Positions 46,207 through 53,472 of a DNA stretch of 64,000 nucleotides are shown here, in pieces. The notes under the pieces are model-generated. The model did not search any database, had not been told where the DNA came from, and saw nothing but the letters and a program-made list of their open reading frames with translations. Source of the DNA: Tsukamurella sp. 8F (GTDB taxonomy: Bacteria > Actinomycetota > Actinomycetes > Mycobacteriales > Mycobacteriaceae); NCBI RefSeq assembly GCF_029167375.1, contig NZ_JARFTP010000007.1, positions 1 through 64,000 of the forward strand. The letters are read 5' to 3'. The position numbers and the translations under genes are program-made. Within the stretch, counting starts at the first letter, position 1. Every line of letters starts with the position of its first letter.

Positions 46207-46893
46207 TTGCAGTACCGCGCGTATCTCTTCGACATGCAGGGCACCCTGTTCGACTTCTTCACGCCGGTCGCGGCCGCAGTCTCCACGTACTTCGCCGACC
46301 GCGGACTATCGGTGGATTCGGCAGAGTTCACTCGCGCATGGCGCGCAGACTACTTCCGCCGCGTCGGCGCGATCCCTCAGTCGCCGACGTGGACGACCGT
46401 GCAGTCCCTGTACGGCGCGGGCTTCGGCGACGTATGCGAGCAGTTGCACCTTCCGAGTCCATCGCCGGCGGATGCGGAGTCGGTCGCGGAGAGCTGGCAA
46501 CGCCTCGTCCCCTGGCCCGACGTGCGCCCCGGCCTCGACGGGATCCGAAAGGACGCGTTGACCGCCACGCTCTCCAACACCGACATGTCGACGATCGTGA
46601 CGCTGTGCCGCGACACCGACATCCGATTCGACGCGTACTTCACGGCCGAGCTGTTCGGTCGTTTCAAGCCGGATCCCAGCGTGTATCTCACAGCGCTCCG
46701 CTACCTGGGGGTCGAAGCCCACGAGGCCGCACTCGTCGCATCGCATCCGTACGACCTGCGTGCCGCCGACGAGCTGGGGCTGGGCACCGTATATGTGAAT
46801 CGCCCGCTGGAGTTCGGTGAGGGCGGCTCACCCGATACACCACTCGACGGCGAGTTCGGGCAGACCGTCGACGAGGTCCCGGCGATCCGCTGA
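46207..46893 (+). CDS. HAD family hydrolase
   Basis: Haloacid dehalogenase-superfamily protein of 228 residues. Motif I is YLFDMQGTLFD (nucleophile Asp9), motif II is TATLSNTD, motif III is the Lys of GRFKPDPSVYLTAL, and motif IV is in ALVASHPYDLRAADELG. The pattern is nearest to type II haloacid dehalogenases, but motif IV has His-Pro-Tyr-Asp rather than the usual two acidic residues. The TTG start is supported by AAGGA 6 nt upstream. Substrate unknown. It is divergent from the MFS-ArsR operon. Confidence 0.85.
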   Translation: MQYRAYLFDMQGTLFDFFTPVAAAVSTYFADRGLSVDSAEFTRAWRADYFRRVGAIPQSPTWTTVQSLYGAGFGDVCEQLHLPSPSPADAESVAESWQRLVPWPDVRPGLDGIRKDALTATLSNTDMSTIVTLCRDTDIRFDAYFTAELFGRFKPDPSVYLTALRYLGVEAHEAALVASHPYDLRAADELGLGTVYVNRPLEFGEGGSPDTPLDGEFGQTVDEVPAIR

Positions 46894-46971
46894 CCCGGCC
46901 TGTGCCACCGGCCCGACGGATCAGTCCGCGCTCCTCAACCCGGCGACGCTGCCCCGAACCTCTTCCTGTTA

Positions 46972-46990
46972 TTGGGTTATGCTCACCTAA
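46972..46990 (+). promoter_or_regulatory. IdeR/DtxR-like iron box
   Basis: TTGGGTTATGCTCACCTAA matches the IdeR consensus TTAGGTTAGSCTAACCTAA at 16 of 19 positions. It lies 86 nt before the likely ATG of the ABC binding protein and in an AT-rich patch suited to a promoter, so the downstream operon is probably repressed by iron-loaded IdeR. Confidence 0.75.
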
Positions 46991-47076
46991 CCCATGCGTA
47001 CCGGGGCGAACGAAGAACAGGTGGTGGCCACGTGCCGAGCAGTCGATCCCTCCCGTATCGGGCTCAGAACCCGGGT

Positions 47077-48189
47077 ATGCGTGTCCCACTGCGACGCCAG
47101 CGTCTGGTCGCCCTGCTCGTCGCTGGCATGCTGACCGTCACCGCAGCGTGCTCCTCGCGCACGGCCGTCGACACACCGGAGAAGTCGGGACATTCCATCA
47201 CGATCACCGACCAGCGCGGCAAGAAGATCACCCTGGACGGACCCGCCCGCAAGGTCGCCTTCGCGGTGATCCCGGCCCCGTCGATCTTCGCCGCTGTCGA
47301 CCGCAGCTACGACAAGATCGTCGGAATCAACCAGTCGACGCTCGTGGCGAACAAGGGCGGGATGTTCGCGAAGATCTTCCCCGCATCGACTCGCTCCGCC
47401 GTGATCTCGGGAAGCGACTTCGTGCCGAACGTCGAGACGATCACCCAACTCGATCCCGACGTCGTCATTCAGTGGGGTGACCGGGGCACCGGAGTAACCC
47501 AGCCGATCGAGAACGCGGGCTACCCCGTCGTCGGCCTGAAGTACGGCACCCAGGAGGACCTCGAGACGTGGATCCAACTGTTCTCACAGATCGCCGGGAA
47601 ACCCGATCGCGGCAAGGAACTCGTCGACTGGCAGCACTCCGAGCTGGCGGCCATGCGCAAGACCGTGGCGACGCAGACCGGGCACCGGCCGCGCGCGATG
47701 ATCCTGTCCAAGACCGGGGATGCCTTCAGCACCACCGCCGGCTCGGGCTATGACGGCTTCCAGTTCGATCTCGTCGGCGCCGACCTGGTCAGCAAGGGGG
47801 TCACCTCCGACAGCACGCAGGTCAGTCCCGAGCAGATCATCGCGTGGGATCCAGAGGTCATCATGCTGAGCGGCTTCGATACCAGCACGCCGGCCGATAT
47901 CTACTCCGACCCGCGATTCGCCAACGTGAGCGCCGTGAAGAACAGGAAGGTGTACAAGACCCCGCTCGGCGCCTACCGATGGCAGGTACCGAGCATGGAG
48001 TCTCCGTTGATGTGGCAGTGGATGAACCGCATCCTGTACCCGGGGAAGAAGGACGGCACCCTGCGCGACGACATCCGGAAGGCTTTCGACAACCTCTACG
48101 GGTACAAGATCACGGACGCCGAGATCGACCAGGTACTCCGGCTCGACATGAACAAGGACGCAGCGAACTATGGCCAGTTCCTCCGCTGA
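47077..48189 (+). CDS. Iron-type ABC transporter binding lipoprotein
   Basis: Class III metal-chelate binding lipoprotein of about 370 residues. The signal peptide ends in TAAC (LTVTAACSSRT). The mature part includes ITITDQRGKKITLDGPARKV, PSIFAAVDRSYDKIVGIN, DPDVVIQWGDRG and DPEVIMLSGFDTS, typical of iron/B12-type receptors. The ATG at 47077 gives a compact signal peptide; a GTG at 47032 is an alternative. It heads a six-gene operon behind an iron box and overlaps the permease gene by 20 nt. The ligand could be a ferric siderophore, heme or another metal complex. Confidence 0.88.
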   Translation: MRVPLRRQRLVALLVAGMLTVTAACSSRTAVDTPEKSGHSITITDQRGKKITLDGPARKVAFAVIPAPSIFAAVDRSYDKIVGINQSTLVANKGGMFAKIFPASTRSAVISGSDFVPNVETITQLDPDVVIQWGDRGTGVTQPIENAGYPVVGLKYGTQEDLETWIQLFSQIAGKPDRGKELVDWQHSELAAMRKTVATQTGHRPRAMILSKTGDAFSTTAGSGYDGFQFDLVGADLVSKGVTSDSTQVSPEQIIAWDPEVIMLSGFDTSTPADIYSDPRFANVSAVKNRKVYKTPLGAYRWQVPSMESPLMWQWMNRILYPGKKDGTLRDDIRKAFDNLYGYKITDAEIDQVLRLDMNKDAANYGQFLR

Positions 48190-49261
48190 TCTGGCCCCGA
48201 CCACGACGCCCGACGCGCCGCGGCGGATCCGCCGCGCGTTGGGGGCCGACGCTCTGCTGATCGCGGCATTCACCGCGCTGCTGCTGGTCGTCGCGGTCGC
48301 CGCACTCGCAGTGGGCCGGTACACGGTGCCGCCCAACGAGATCGTGCGGATGCTCGCCGGCCAGGTGCTCCCCATCACGCGGACCTGGTATCCGCGAGAG
48401 CAGTCCGTGGTGCTGGACGTACGGCTCCCCCGCGTCGTCCTGTCGATCCTGATCGGAGCCGGCCTGTCTCTGACCGGTGCCGTGATGCAGGCTGTGTTCC
48501 GCAACCCGCTGGCGAGCGCGCAGATCCTGGGGGTGTCGTCGGGCGCCTCGTTCGGAGGCGTGCTGACGCTCCTGTTCGGCCTGGGCAGCGCCGCCCTGGT
48601 AAGCGGAGCATTCCTGGGCGGTGTGCTCGCCCTCGTCCTGGTACTCGCCATCGCCAGGGCCGTGCCCGGCGCGCCGCTACTGATGATCATCCTCGGCGGT
48701 ACCGTGGTCGGCGCGATGTTCCAGGCCATGGTGTCGTTCATCACCTATATCGCCGACCCGTACAGCCAGCTTCCGTCGATCGTGTTCTGGCTCATGGGAT
48801 CCCTCGCTTCAGCGAGCTACTCGAAGGTCCTCGTCGCCGCCATACCGATCATCCCCGCTGCCGTGGTGATGCTGGCCCTGCGCTGGCGCGTCAACATCCT
48901 GTCGATGGGCGACGAGGACGCGAGCGCCATCGGAGTCCGGCCGCAGCGTCTCCGGATCGCGCTGCTGATGTGCGTCGCACTCGTCACGGCCGGGTCGGTG
49001 TCGGTAGCCGGCGTCGTCTCGTGGGTCGGCCTGGTGGTCCCGCATCTCGTGCGCATGATCGTCGGCACCGACAACCGTCGGGTGATGCCGATCAGCGCAC
49101 TCCTCGGCGCCGCATACCTGACGGCGATCGACACCCTTTCGCGCACCATCAGCTCCGCCGAGATCCCGATCGGCATCCTCACCGCGATCATCGGGGCCCC
49201 CTTCTTCGTCGCGCTCCTGGTCCGCAACCGCAACCGCCTGTGGGGGTCCGTGAATGCTTGA
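48170..49261 (+). CDS. FecCD family ABC permease
   Basis: Ten-helix permease of 363 residues of the BtuC/FecCD type. RLPRVVLSILIGAGLSLTGAVMQAVFRNPLASAQILGVSSGA (as consecutive segments), LPSIVFWLMGSLASAS and GWVGLVVPHLVR-like VVSWVGLVVPHLVRMIVG are signatures. The ATG overlaps the end of the binding-protein gene, with AAGGAC about 9 nt upstream, and its stop overlaps the ATPase start, so the three subunits are translated together. Confidence 0.95.
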   Translation: MASSSADLAPTTTPDAPRRIRRALGADALLIAAFTALLLVVAVAALAVGRYTVPPNEIVRMLAGQVLPITRTWYPREQSVVLDVRLPRVVLSILIGAGLSLTGAVMQAVFRNPLASAQILGVSSGASFGGVLTLLFGLGSAALVSGAFLGGVLALVLVLAIARAVPGAPLLMIILGGTVVGAMFQAMVSFITYIADPYSQLPSIVFWLMGSLASASYSKVLVAAIPIIPAAVVMLALRWRVNILSMGDEDASAIGVRPQRLRIALLMCVALVTAGSVSVAGVVSWVGLVVPHLVRMIVGTDNRRVMPISALLGAAYLTAIDTLSRTISSAEIPIGILTAIIGAPFFVALLVRNRNRLWGSVNA

Positions 49262-50009
49262 CGCCGTGGCGATCTCGTTCCGCTACTCGAGCAGACGGCC
49301 GTGGATCTTCACGGACCTGTCGGTCCGCGCCGAACAGGGGGAGGTGCTCGCGATCCTCGGCCCGAACGCGCGCGGCAAGACCACGGCCCTCAAGTGCATG
49401 GCGGGCCTGCTCCGGCCCGAGACCGGCATCGTGACCTCGTCCGGCGCGGTGGGCTACGTGCCACAGAGCCACTCGGCGGTGTTCTCCTTCAGCGTCCTCG
49501 ACATCGTGGTGATGGGCCGCGCCCGCAAGGTGCGGATCTATGAGACGCCGAGTAGCTCCGACCGGATGGCCGCTCAGGAGGCACTGGAGCGGGTCGGCGC
49601 CGGCCACCTCGCCACGCGGGTCTACACCGGACTCAGCGGCGGCGAGCGTCAGCTCACGCTGATCGCGCGGGCCCTCGTGTCCGAATGCGACACGATCGTC
49701 CTCGACGAACCCGCGTCGGCCCTCGACCTTCGCAATCAGGCCCTGGTACTCGGCGTACTGCGGGATCTGGCCGATCAGGGCATGGCCGTGGTGATGACCA
49801 CCCATCATCCCGACCACGCGCTGCACGTCGCGGAACGGGCAATGCTCATGCTCGGCCCGGACGATCAGCTGGTCGGTGCCACGCATGCGCTTCTCACCGA
49901 GGAACGGCTGAGCGAGATGTACGGCATCCCGATCGTGGCGGCAGACGTACAGACACCCAGCGCTCTGCGTAGGCTCACCGTCCCCGACTTCGGACGCGGC
50001 GTCTCGTGA
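49254..50009 (+). CDS. ABC transporter ATPase, FecE/BtuD-like
   Basis: Energising subunit of the metal-chelate importer, 251 residues. Walker A is GPNARGKTT, where the usual Gly-x-Gly-Lys has Arg before Gly-Lys; the Q loop is GYVPQSH, the signature LSGGERQLTLIARAL and Walker B DTIVLDEPASALD. The switch histidine is in TTHHPDHAL. It overlaps the permease gene by 8 nt and the following gene by 4 nt (GTGA). Confidence 0.93.
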   Translation: MLDAVAISFRYSSRRPWIFTDLSVRAEQGEVLAILGPNARGKTTALKCMAGLLRPETGIVTSSGAVGYVPQSHSAVFSFSVLDIVVMGRARKVRIYETPSSSDRMAAQEALERVGAGHLATRVYTGLSGGERQLTLIARALVSECDTIVLDEPASALDLRNQALVLGVLRDLADQGMAVVMTTHHPDHALHVAERAMLMLGPDDQLVGATHALLTEERLSEMYGIPIVAADVQTPSALRRLTVPDFGRGVS

Positions 50010-50623
50010 CGGTGTTGCGCGCCACGATGTCCCCGTCACGCGACCGCACCGCCGACGGGATGCTCGAAGTCGACGTCTACGACCTCCCGAAGGCGATCAC
50101 CGCCGAGACCACGGGCGTCTACCTCAACGGCGACATCGATCAGATCTTCCTGTTCGAGCGCCGGGACCTCCTGTCCGACTTCGTCTTCCGGGGCGGACGC
50201 GTGCTGGTCAACGGACATGCCCAGCGGTCTTTCCTCACCAGGCTCCCCCTGTGGCGGAGACTCGACTACCGCACGCCCGCCGACCTCGTCATCACTCGGG
50301 TGACCGACCATCCCGTGTGGAGCGGGATCGCCACCGAGGCGCTGCTGTTCAACACCGGGCGGAAGGGGCGGCTGACACACGAGGAACGCCGCCGTACCGG
50401 GGTCGCGGGCTTCTACGGCCGCGGTTGCTACCTGCACCTCCCCCACGAGGCGCGGGTGATCCACACCATCGGCACCACGGCTGCCCCGCTCGACTTCGAA
50501 TACCCGTTGGGGCGCGGCCACGTCCTCGTGCACGGCGGCAACGACCTGCTGCAGTTCGCCGACGTCGATCGCGACACCGAACGGATGCGCCACCAGATCG
50601 TCGAGTGGTTGGAGGGGGCGTGA
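50006..50623 (+). CDS. Unknown protein in the iron-type ABC operon, possibly GATase-like
   Basis: A 205-residue cytoplasmic protein without signal peptide. I do not recognise a named family. The central part (GVYLNGDIDQIFLFERRDLL, then FRGGRVLVNGHAQRSFL and TDHPVWSGI) and the end (GRGHVLVHGGNDLLQFAD) resemble the alternating strand/helix pattern and turn positions of class I glutamine-amidotransferase-like or ThuA-like domains. That reading is weak. The GTG start overlaps the ATPase stop, and its own stop overlaps the next gene, so it belongs to the transporter operon and may process or sense the imported compound. Confidence 0.6.
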   Translation: MTVLRATMSPSRDRTADGMLEVDVYDLPKAITAETTGVYLNGDIDQIFLFERRDLLSDFVFRGGRVLVNGHAQRSFLTRLPLWRRLDYRTPADLVITRVTDHPVWSGIATEALLFNTGRKGRLTHEERRRTGVAGFYGRGCYLHLPHEARVIHTIGTTAAPLDFEYPLGRGHVLVHGGNDLLQFADVDRDTERMRHQIVEWLEGA

Positions 50624-51246
50624 CCGGCTCGCGACCCCCGACAGTGGTCCTGATCCACGGCGGTAGCCACGCCCAGCTGGCGACGCTGGCCGATCCGGCG
50701 TTGGCGCCGTACCGGATTCGGCCGCTACACGTCCGCACGAGCGCGGTGACCGAGATCGACGACGCCGAGGTGGTGATCGTCGCCGACCGATTGCGGCCCG
50801 ATCTGCTCGAGAGGTGGACCGACGCCTTGTTGGCCTGTCTCGGCGACGACCGGACGCTGATCGTGTACGGGGAGAACAACGTGGGTGACTGGATTCCGGG
50901 AGTGACGGAACAGCGTCGGCCGACCGATTTCTGGTGGTGGCGCACCGGCGAGGACAGCCGGATCCGGCCCGCGGCACCGGAACATCCGGCCTGGCACTAC
51001 TTCTCCGAACGCGCAGTGGTGTGGCACTACCACGGCGTCCTCACCTCGCCACCGGGAGCGCTCAGCCTCGTCGACCTGCACACACCGGAAGGTACGGTCG
51101 ACGGGTCGATCCTGACCCTCGACGACGCGAACCACCATGGCCGGCTGCTGATCACCACGATGGACCCGATCTACCACCATGGATCGGGCTTCATGCCCGG
51201 CGCCACGCAGCTGCTGTACTCGTCGCTCCACTGGGCGACCCGATGA
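50620..51246 (+). CDS. Unknown protein in the iron-type ABC operon, possibly GATase-like
   Basis: A 208-residue cytoplasmic protein of unknown function. It opens with a Rossmann-like strand and turn (PTVVLIHGGSHAQLATLAD), then DAEVVIVADRLRPDLLERW and TLIVYGENNVGDWIPG, and is rich in Trp and His (WWWRTGEDS, WHYFSERAVVWHYHG, YHHGSGFMPG). The layout suggests a second GATase/ThuA-like domain, possibly a distant paralogue of the preceding gene product. The His and Trp clusters could bind a metal or aromatic ligand. The GTG start is preceded by GGAGGGGG inside the upstream gene, and its stop overlaps the next start (ATGA). Confidence 0.6.
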   Translation: MTGSRPPTVVLIHGGSHAQLATLADPALAPYRIRPLHVRTSAVTEIDDAEVVIVADRLRPDLLERWTDALLACLGDDRTLIVYGENNVGDWIPGVTEQRRPTDFWWWRTGEDSRIRPAAPEHPAWHYFSERAVVWHYHGVLTSPPGALSLVDLHTPEGTVDGSILTLDDANHHGRLLITTMDPIYHHGSGFMPGATQLLYSSLHWATR

Positions 51247-51767
51247 CGCGGAGAGAACCGTTGCTCACAGTCCATGAGGCCGGTAGCCGGATCGACCTGT
51301 CCTTCGACGACCTGATGAAGTACCACGGCACCCGCTTTCCGGGCGGTGTCGCGCACGCCTACCGCGCGCTCGAACAAGCGCTGCTCTCGCTCGGCGAAGT
51401 CGAGCGGCGCGAGGTCTTCGTGCGGACCGCGTTTCCCGGCCCTGGTGGCCGCGACGCTATCGAGATGGCCCTACGCGCCGTGACCGACGACCGCTACTTC
51501 GTCGATCCCGAACTGGCACAGCCGCAGCGCGGTCCGACGCTGGCGAGGTACGTGTGGGCATTCACCTACCGCGGCCGAACCGTCGCCGTGCAGCTCCGCG
51601 ATGCCGGATTCGTGGTGCCCGAGTTCATCGACCTCGGCGCGACCGCCCACCGGACGCCGGCACAGGAACAGCGCCTCACCGTCCTCAAGCGCGAGATGAC
51701 CGATCGCCTCCTCGCCCCCGCTGTCCACAACGTCTACGAGGAGATCGCACCCCCGCCCGTCGGATGA
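51243..51767 (+). CDS. FmdE-like domain protein in the iron-type ABC operon
   Basis: A 174-residue cytoplasmic protein. DLMKYHGTRFPGGVAHAYRAL (residues 24 onward, in segments) followed by FPGPGGRDAIEMALRAV and YVWAFTYRGRTVAVQLRDAG follows the plan of FmdE domains, whose usual opening is His-Gly-His-x-Cys-Pro-Gly with a later Cys-x-x-Asp-Ala. Here the cysteines are replaced (Phe32, and Pro-Gly-Pro in the second motif). FmdE-like proteins often accompany metal-chelate ABC importers. The assignment is from pattern memory. Last gene of the operon, overlapping the previous stop by 4 nt. Confidence 0.6.
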   Translation: MTRREPLLTVHEAGSRIDLSFDDLMKYHGTRFPGGVAHAYRALEQALLSLGEVERREVFVRTAFPGPGGRDAIEMALRAVTDDRYFVDPELAQPQRGPTLARYVWAFTYRGRTVAVQLRDAGFVVPEFIDLGATAHRTPAQEQRLTVLKREMTDRLLAPAVHNVYEEIAPPPVG

Positions 51768-51819
51768 GCACGGACGGCCCCAGGATGCCCGACGGCGGGG
51801 CAGACACGTAACGCACCGG

Positions 51820-52392
51820 TCAGTACCGCGTCTCGTCCGGGAGGGCCGGTGCGAGCGACCACAGAACGCGGGCACCGTCGGGTCCGGCCCGGAACGTGTG
51901 GCGACGGCGCGGATCGAACGTGAATCCGTCACCGGCCGACAACTGCACTGTCGCCGCACCGGTGAACGCGATGTCGAGCACACCGTCGAGCACGAAGGCG
52001 AAGGCCACGTCTGCGGGCAGTGCGTACGCCTCGTCGCCACTGCCGCCGCCCGGGACGATCTCGCTGAGGATGGTCTGCAACCGCCGCTCGCCGCCGGTGG
52101 TGAGCAGGAACTCGCGGACGCCGTCGCCCCCGAATGCGATGGGTGGGTACGCGCCCGAGCGCACCACGTCGCCCACCGACGGCCCTTCGAACAGCGATCC
52201 CATCGGGATATCGAGCGCGGCACAGAGTTTCACGAGGGTGGCGACCGAGGCGCTGACGGTGTCGCGCTCGAGCTTGGAGAGGTAGCCCTTGGTGATGTCG
52301 ACCTCGCGCGCGACATCGGCCAGCGTCCGCCGCCGCGCGAGCCGCGCTGCCTTGAGCACCTCCCCGATCCGCACGTCCCCCATAGCTACCAT
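51820..52392 (-). CDS. XRE-cupin transcriptional regulator
   Basis: Regulator of 190 residues with an N-terminal helix-turn-helix (RTLADVAREVDITKGYLSKL, residues ~23-42) and a C-terminal cupin domain with DGVLDIAFTG, VQLSAGDGFTFDPRRRH. The ATG at 52392 follows AAGGGG. It is divergent from the ureohydrolase-permease-amidase-oxygenase operon across 90 nt, so it is the obvious candidate to control it, possibly sensing a guanidino or amino compound in the cupin pocket. Confidence 0.88.
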   Translation of the reverse strand: MVAMGDVRIGEVLKAARLARRRTLADVAREVDITKGYLSKLERDTVSASVATLVKLCAALDIPMGSLFEGPSVGDVVRSGAYPPIAFGGDGVREFLLTTGGERRLQTILSEIVPGGGSGDEAYALPADVAFAFVLDGVLDIAFTGAATVQLSAGDGFTFDPRRRHTFRAGPDGARVLWSLAPALPDETRY

Positions 52393-52407
52393 GGCGCCCC
52401 TTCAGGA

Positions 52408-52445
52408 AACTCGAGTTGACAACGTCGCGAGTGTACACCGATCAT
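52408..52445 (+). promoter_or_regulatory. Promoter with overlapping palindrome, ureohydrolase operon
   Basis: TTGACA (52416-52421) and GATCAT (52440-52445, 4 of 6) are spaced 18 nt. The perfect palindrome AACTCGAGTT (52408-52417) overlaps the -35 element and is a plausible operator for the divergent XRE-cupin regulator. Confidence 0.5.
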
Positions 52446-52482
52446 GTGATGCGAACCACAACGCTTCCATGTAGGAGGTCCC

Positions 52483-53460
52483 TTGCCCGACACACCCATC
52501 GGCCCCGACAGCCCCATCGGTCCCGTCGACGCCAGCGTCATCCCGCGGTACTGCGGACCTGAGACATTCGCCCGCCTGCCGCGCCTGGACCAGGTGGAGC
52601 GGGCTGCGGTCAAGATCCTCGGCATCCCCTTCGACACCGGAGTGAGCTACCGGCCCGGCGCACGGTTCGGCCCGGGCCACATCCGCGCATCGTCGAAGCT
52701 GTTGCGCCCGTACAACCCCGCACTCGCGGTGTCGCCGTTCGCGGTGCACCAGGTGGCCGATGCGGGCGACCTGCCGGTCGATCCATTCGACATCCAGGAA
52801 GCCCTCACCGCGGTCGACGAGCACGTGAGCGCCTTACGCTCCGACGGGTCGACAGTGCTCACACTCGGCGGCGACCACACGCTGGCCCTGCCGCTGCTCC
52901 GGTCGGTCGCGCGCACACACGGCCCGATCGCCGTCCTGCACTTCGACGCGCACCTGGACACGTGGGACACCTACTTCGGGGCCCCCTACACGCACGGCAC
53001 GCCCTTTCGGCGCGCGAGCGAGGAAGGGCTCATCGATCTCACCCGATCGATGCACATCGGCACGCGCGGCCCGCTGTACAGCGAGCAGGACCTCACCGAC
53101 GACGGTGTGCTCGGCTTCCAGGTGATTCGATCCGACGACTACGAGAACGACGGCCTAGCCTCTGTCATCGACCGGATGCGACGCCGGCTCGGCACGGGTC
53201 CGGTCTACGTATCGGTCGATATCGACGTCCTGGACCCGGCGCACGCACCGGGCACCGGAACCCCGGAGGCCGGTGGCATGACGAGCCGCGAGCTGCTGAA
53301 CACCCTGCGTGCGCTCGTCGGCCTGAACGTGGTGGGCGCGGACATCGTCGAGGTGTCGCCGCCCTACGATCACGCGGAACTCACCGGCATCGCCGCCGCG
53401 CACGTGGCGTACGAGTTGCTGTCCGTCCTCGCCCGCAACGCGGGCGTCGCGGCGGAGTGA
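52483..53460 (+). CDS. Agmatinase-family ureohydrolase, probable guanidinobutyrase
   Basis: Manganese-dependent ureohydrolase of 325 residues. The six metal ligands are all visible: His132 (GGDHT), Asp155, His157 and Asp159 (HFDAHLDT), Asp246 and Asp248 (VDIDVLDPA). Agmatinase and guanidinobutyrase belong to the same family and are not separable by these motifs. The neighbouring amidase and lysine/arginine-type monooxygenase favour 4-guanidinobutyrate as substrate, giving GABA and urea. The TTG start is 6 nt after TAGGAGG. First gene of a four-gene operon. Confidence 0.88.
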   Translation: MPDTPIGPDSPIGPVDASVIPRYCGPETFARLPRLDQVERAAVKILGIPFDTGVSYRPGARFGPGHIRASSKLLRPYNPALAVSPFAVHQVADAGDLPVDPFDIQEALTAVDEHVSALRSDGSTVLTLGGDHTLALPLLRSVARTHGPIAVLHFDAHLDTWDTYFGAPYTHGTPFRRASEEGLIDLTRSMHIGTRGPLYSEQDLTDDGVLGFQVIRSDDYENDGLASVIDRMRRRLGTGPVYVSVDIDVLDPAHAPGTGTPEAGGMTSRELLNTLRALVGLNVVGADIVEVSPPYDHAELTGIAAAHVAYELLSVLARNAGVAAE

Positions 53461-53472
53461 GCGGAGGACGAC

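Noticed and set aside
52393-52482. Guanidine riboswitch before the ureohydrolase operon
   Set aside because: The 90-nt gap is mostly promoter and regulator leader; no guanidine-riboswitch stem-loops (such as ACGR loops) were recognised.
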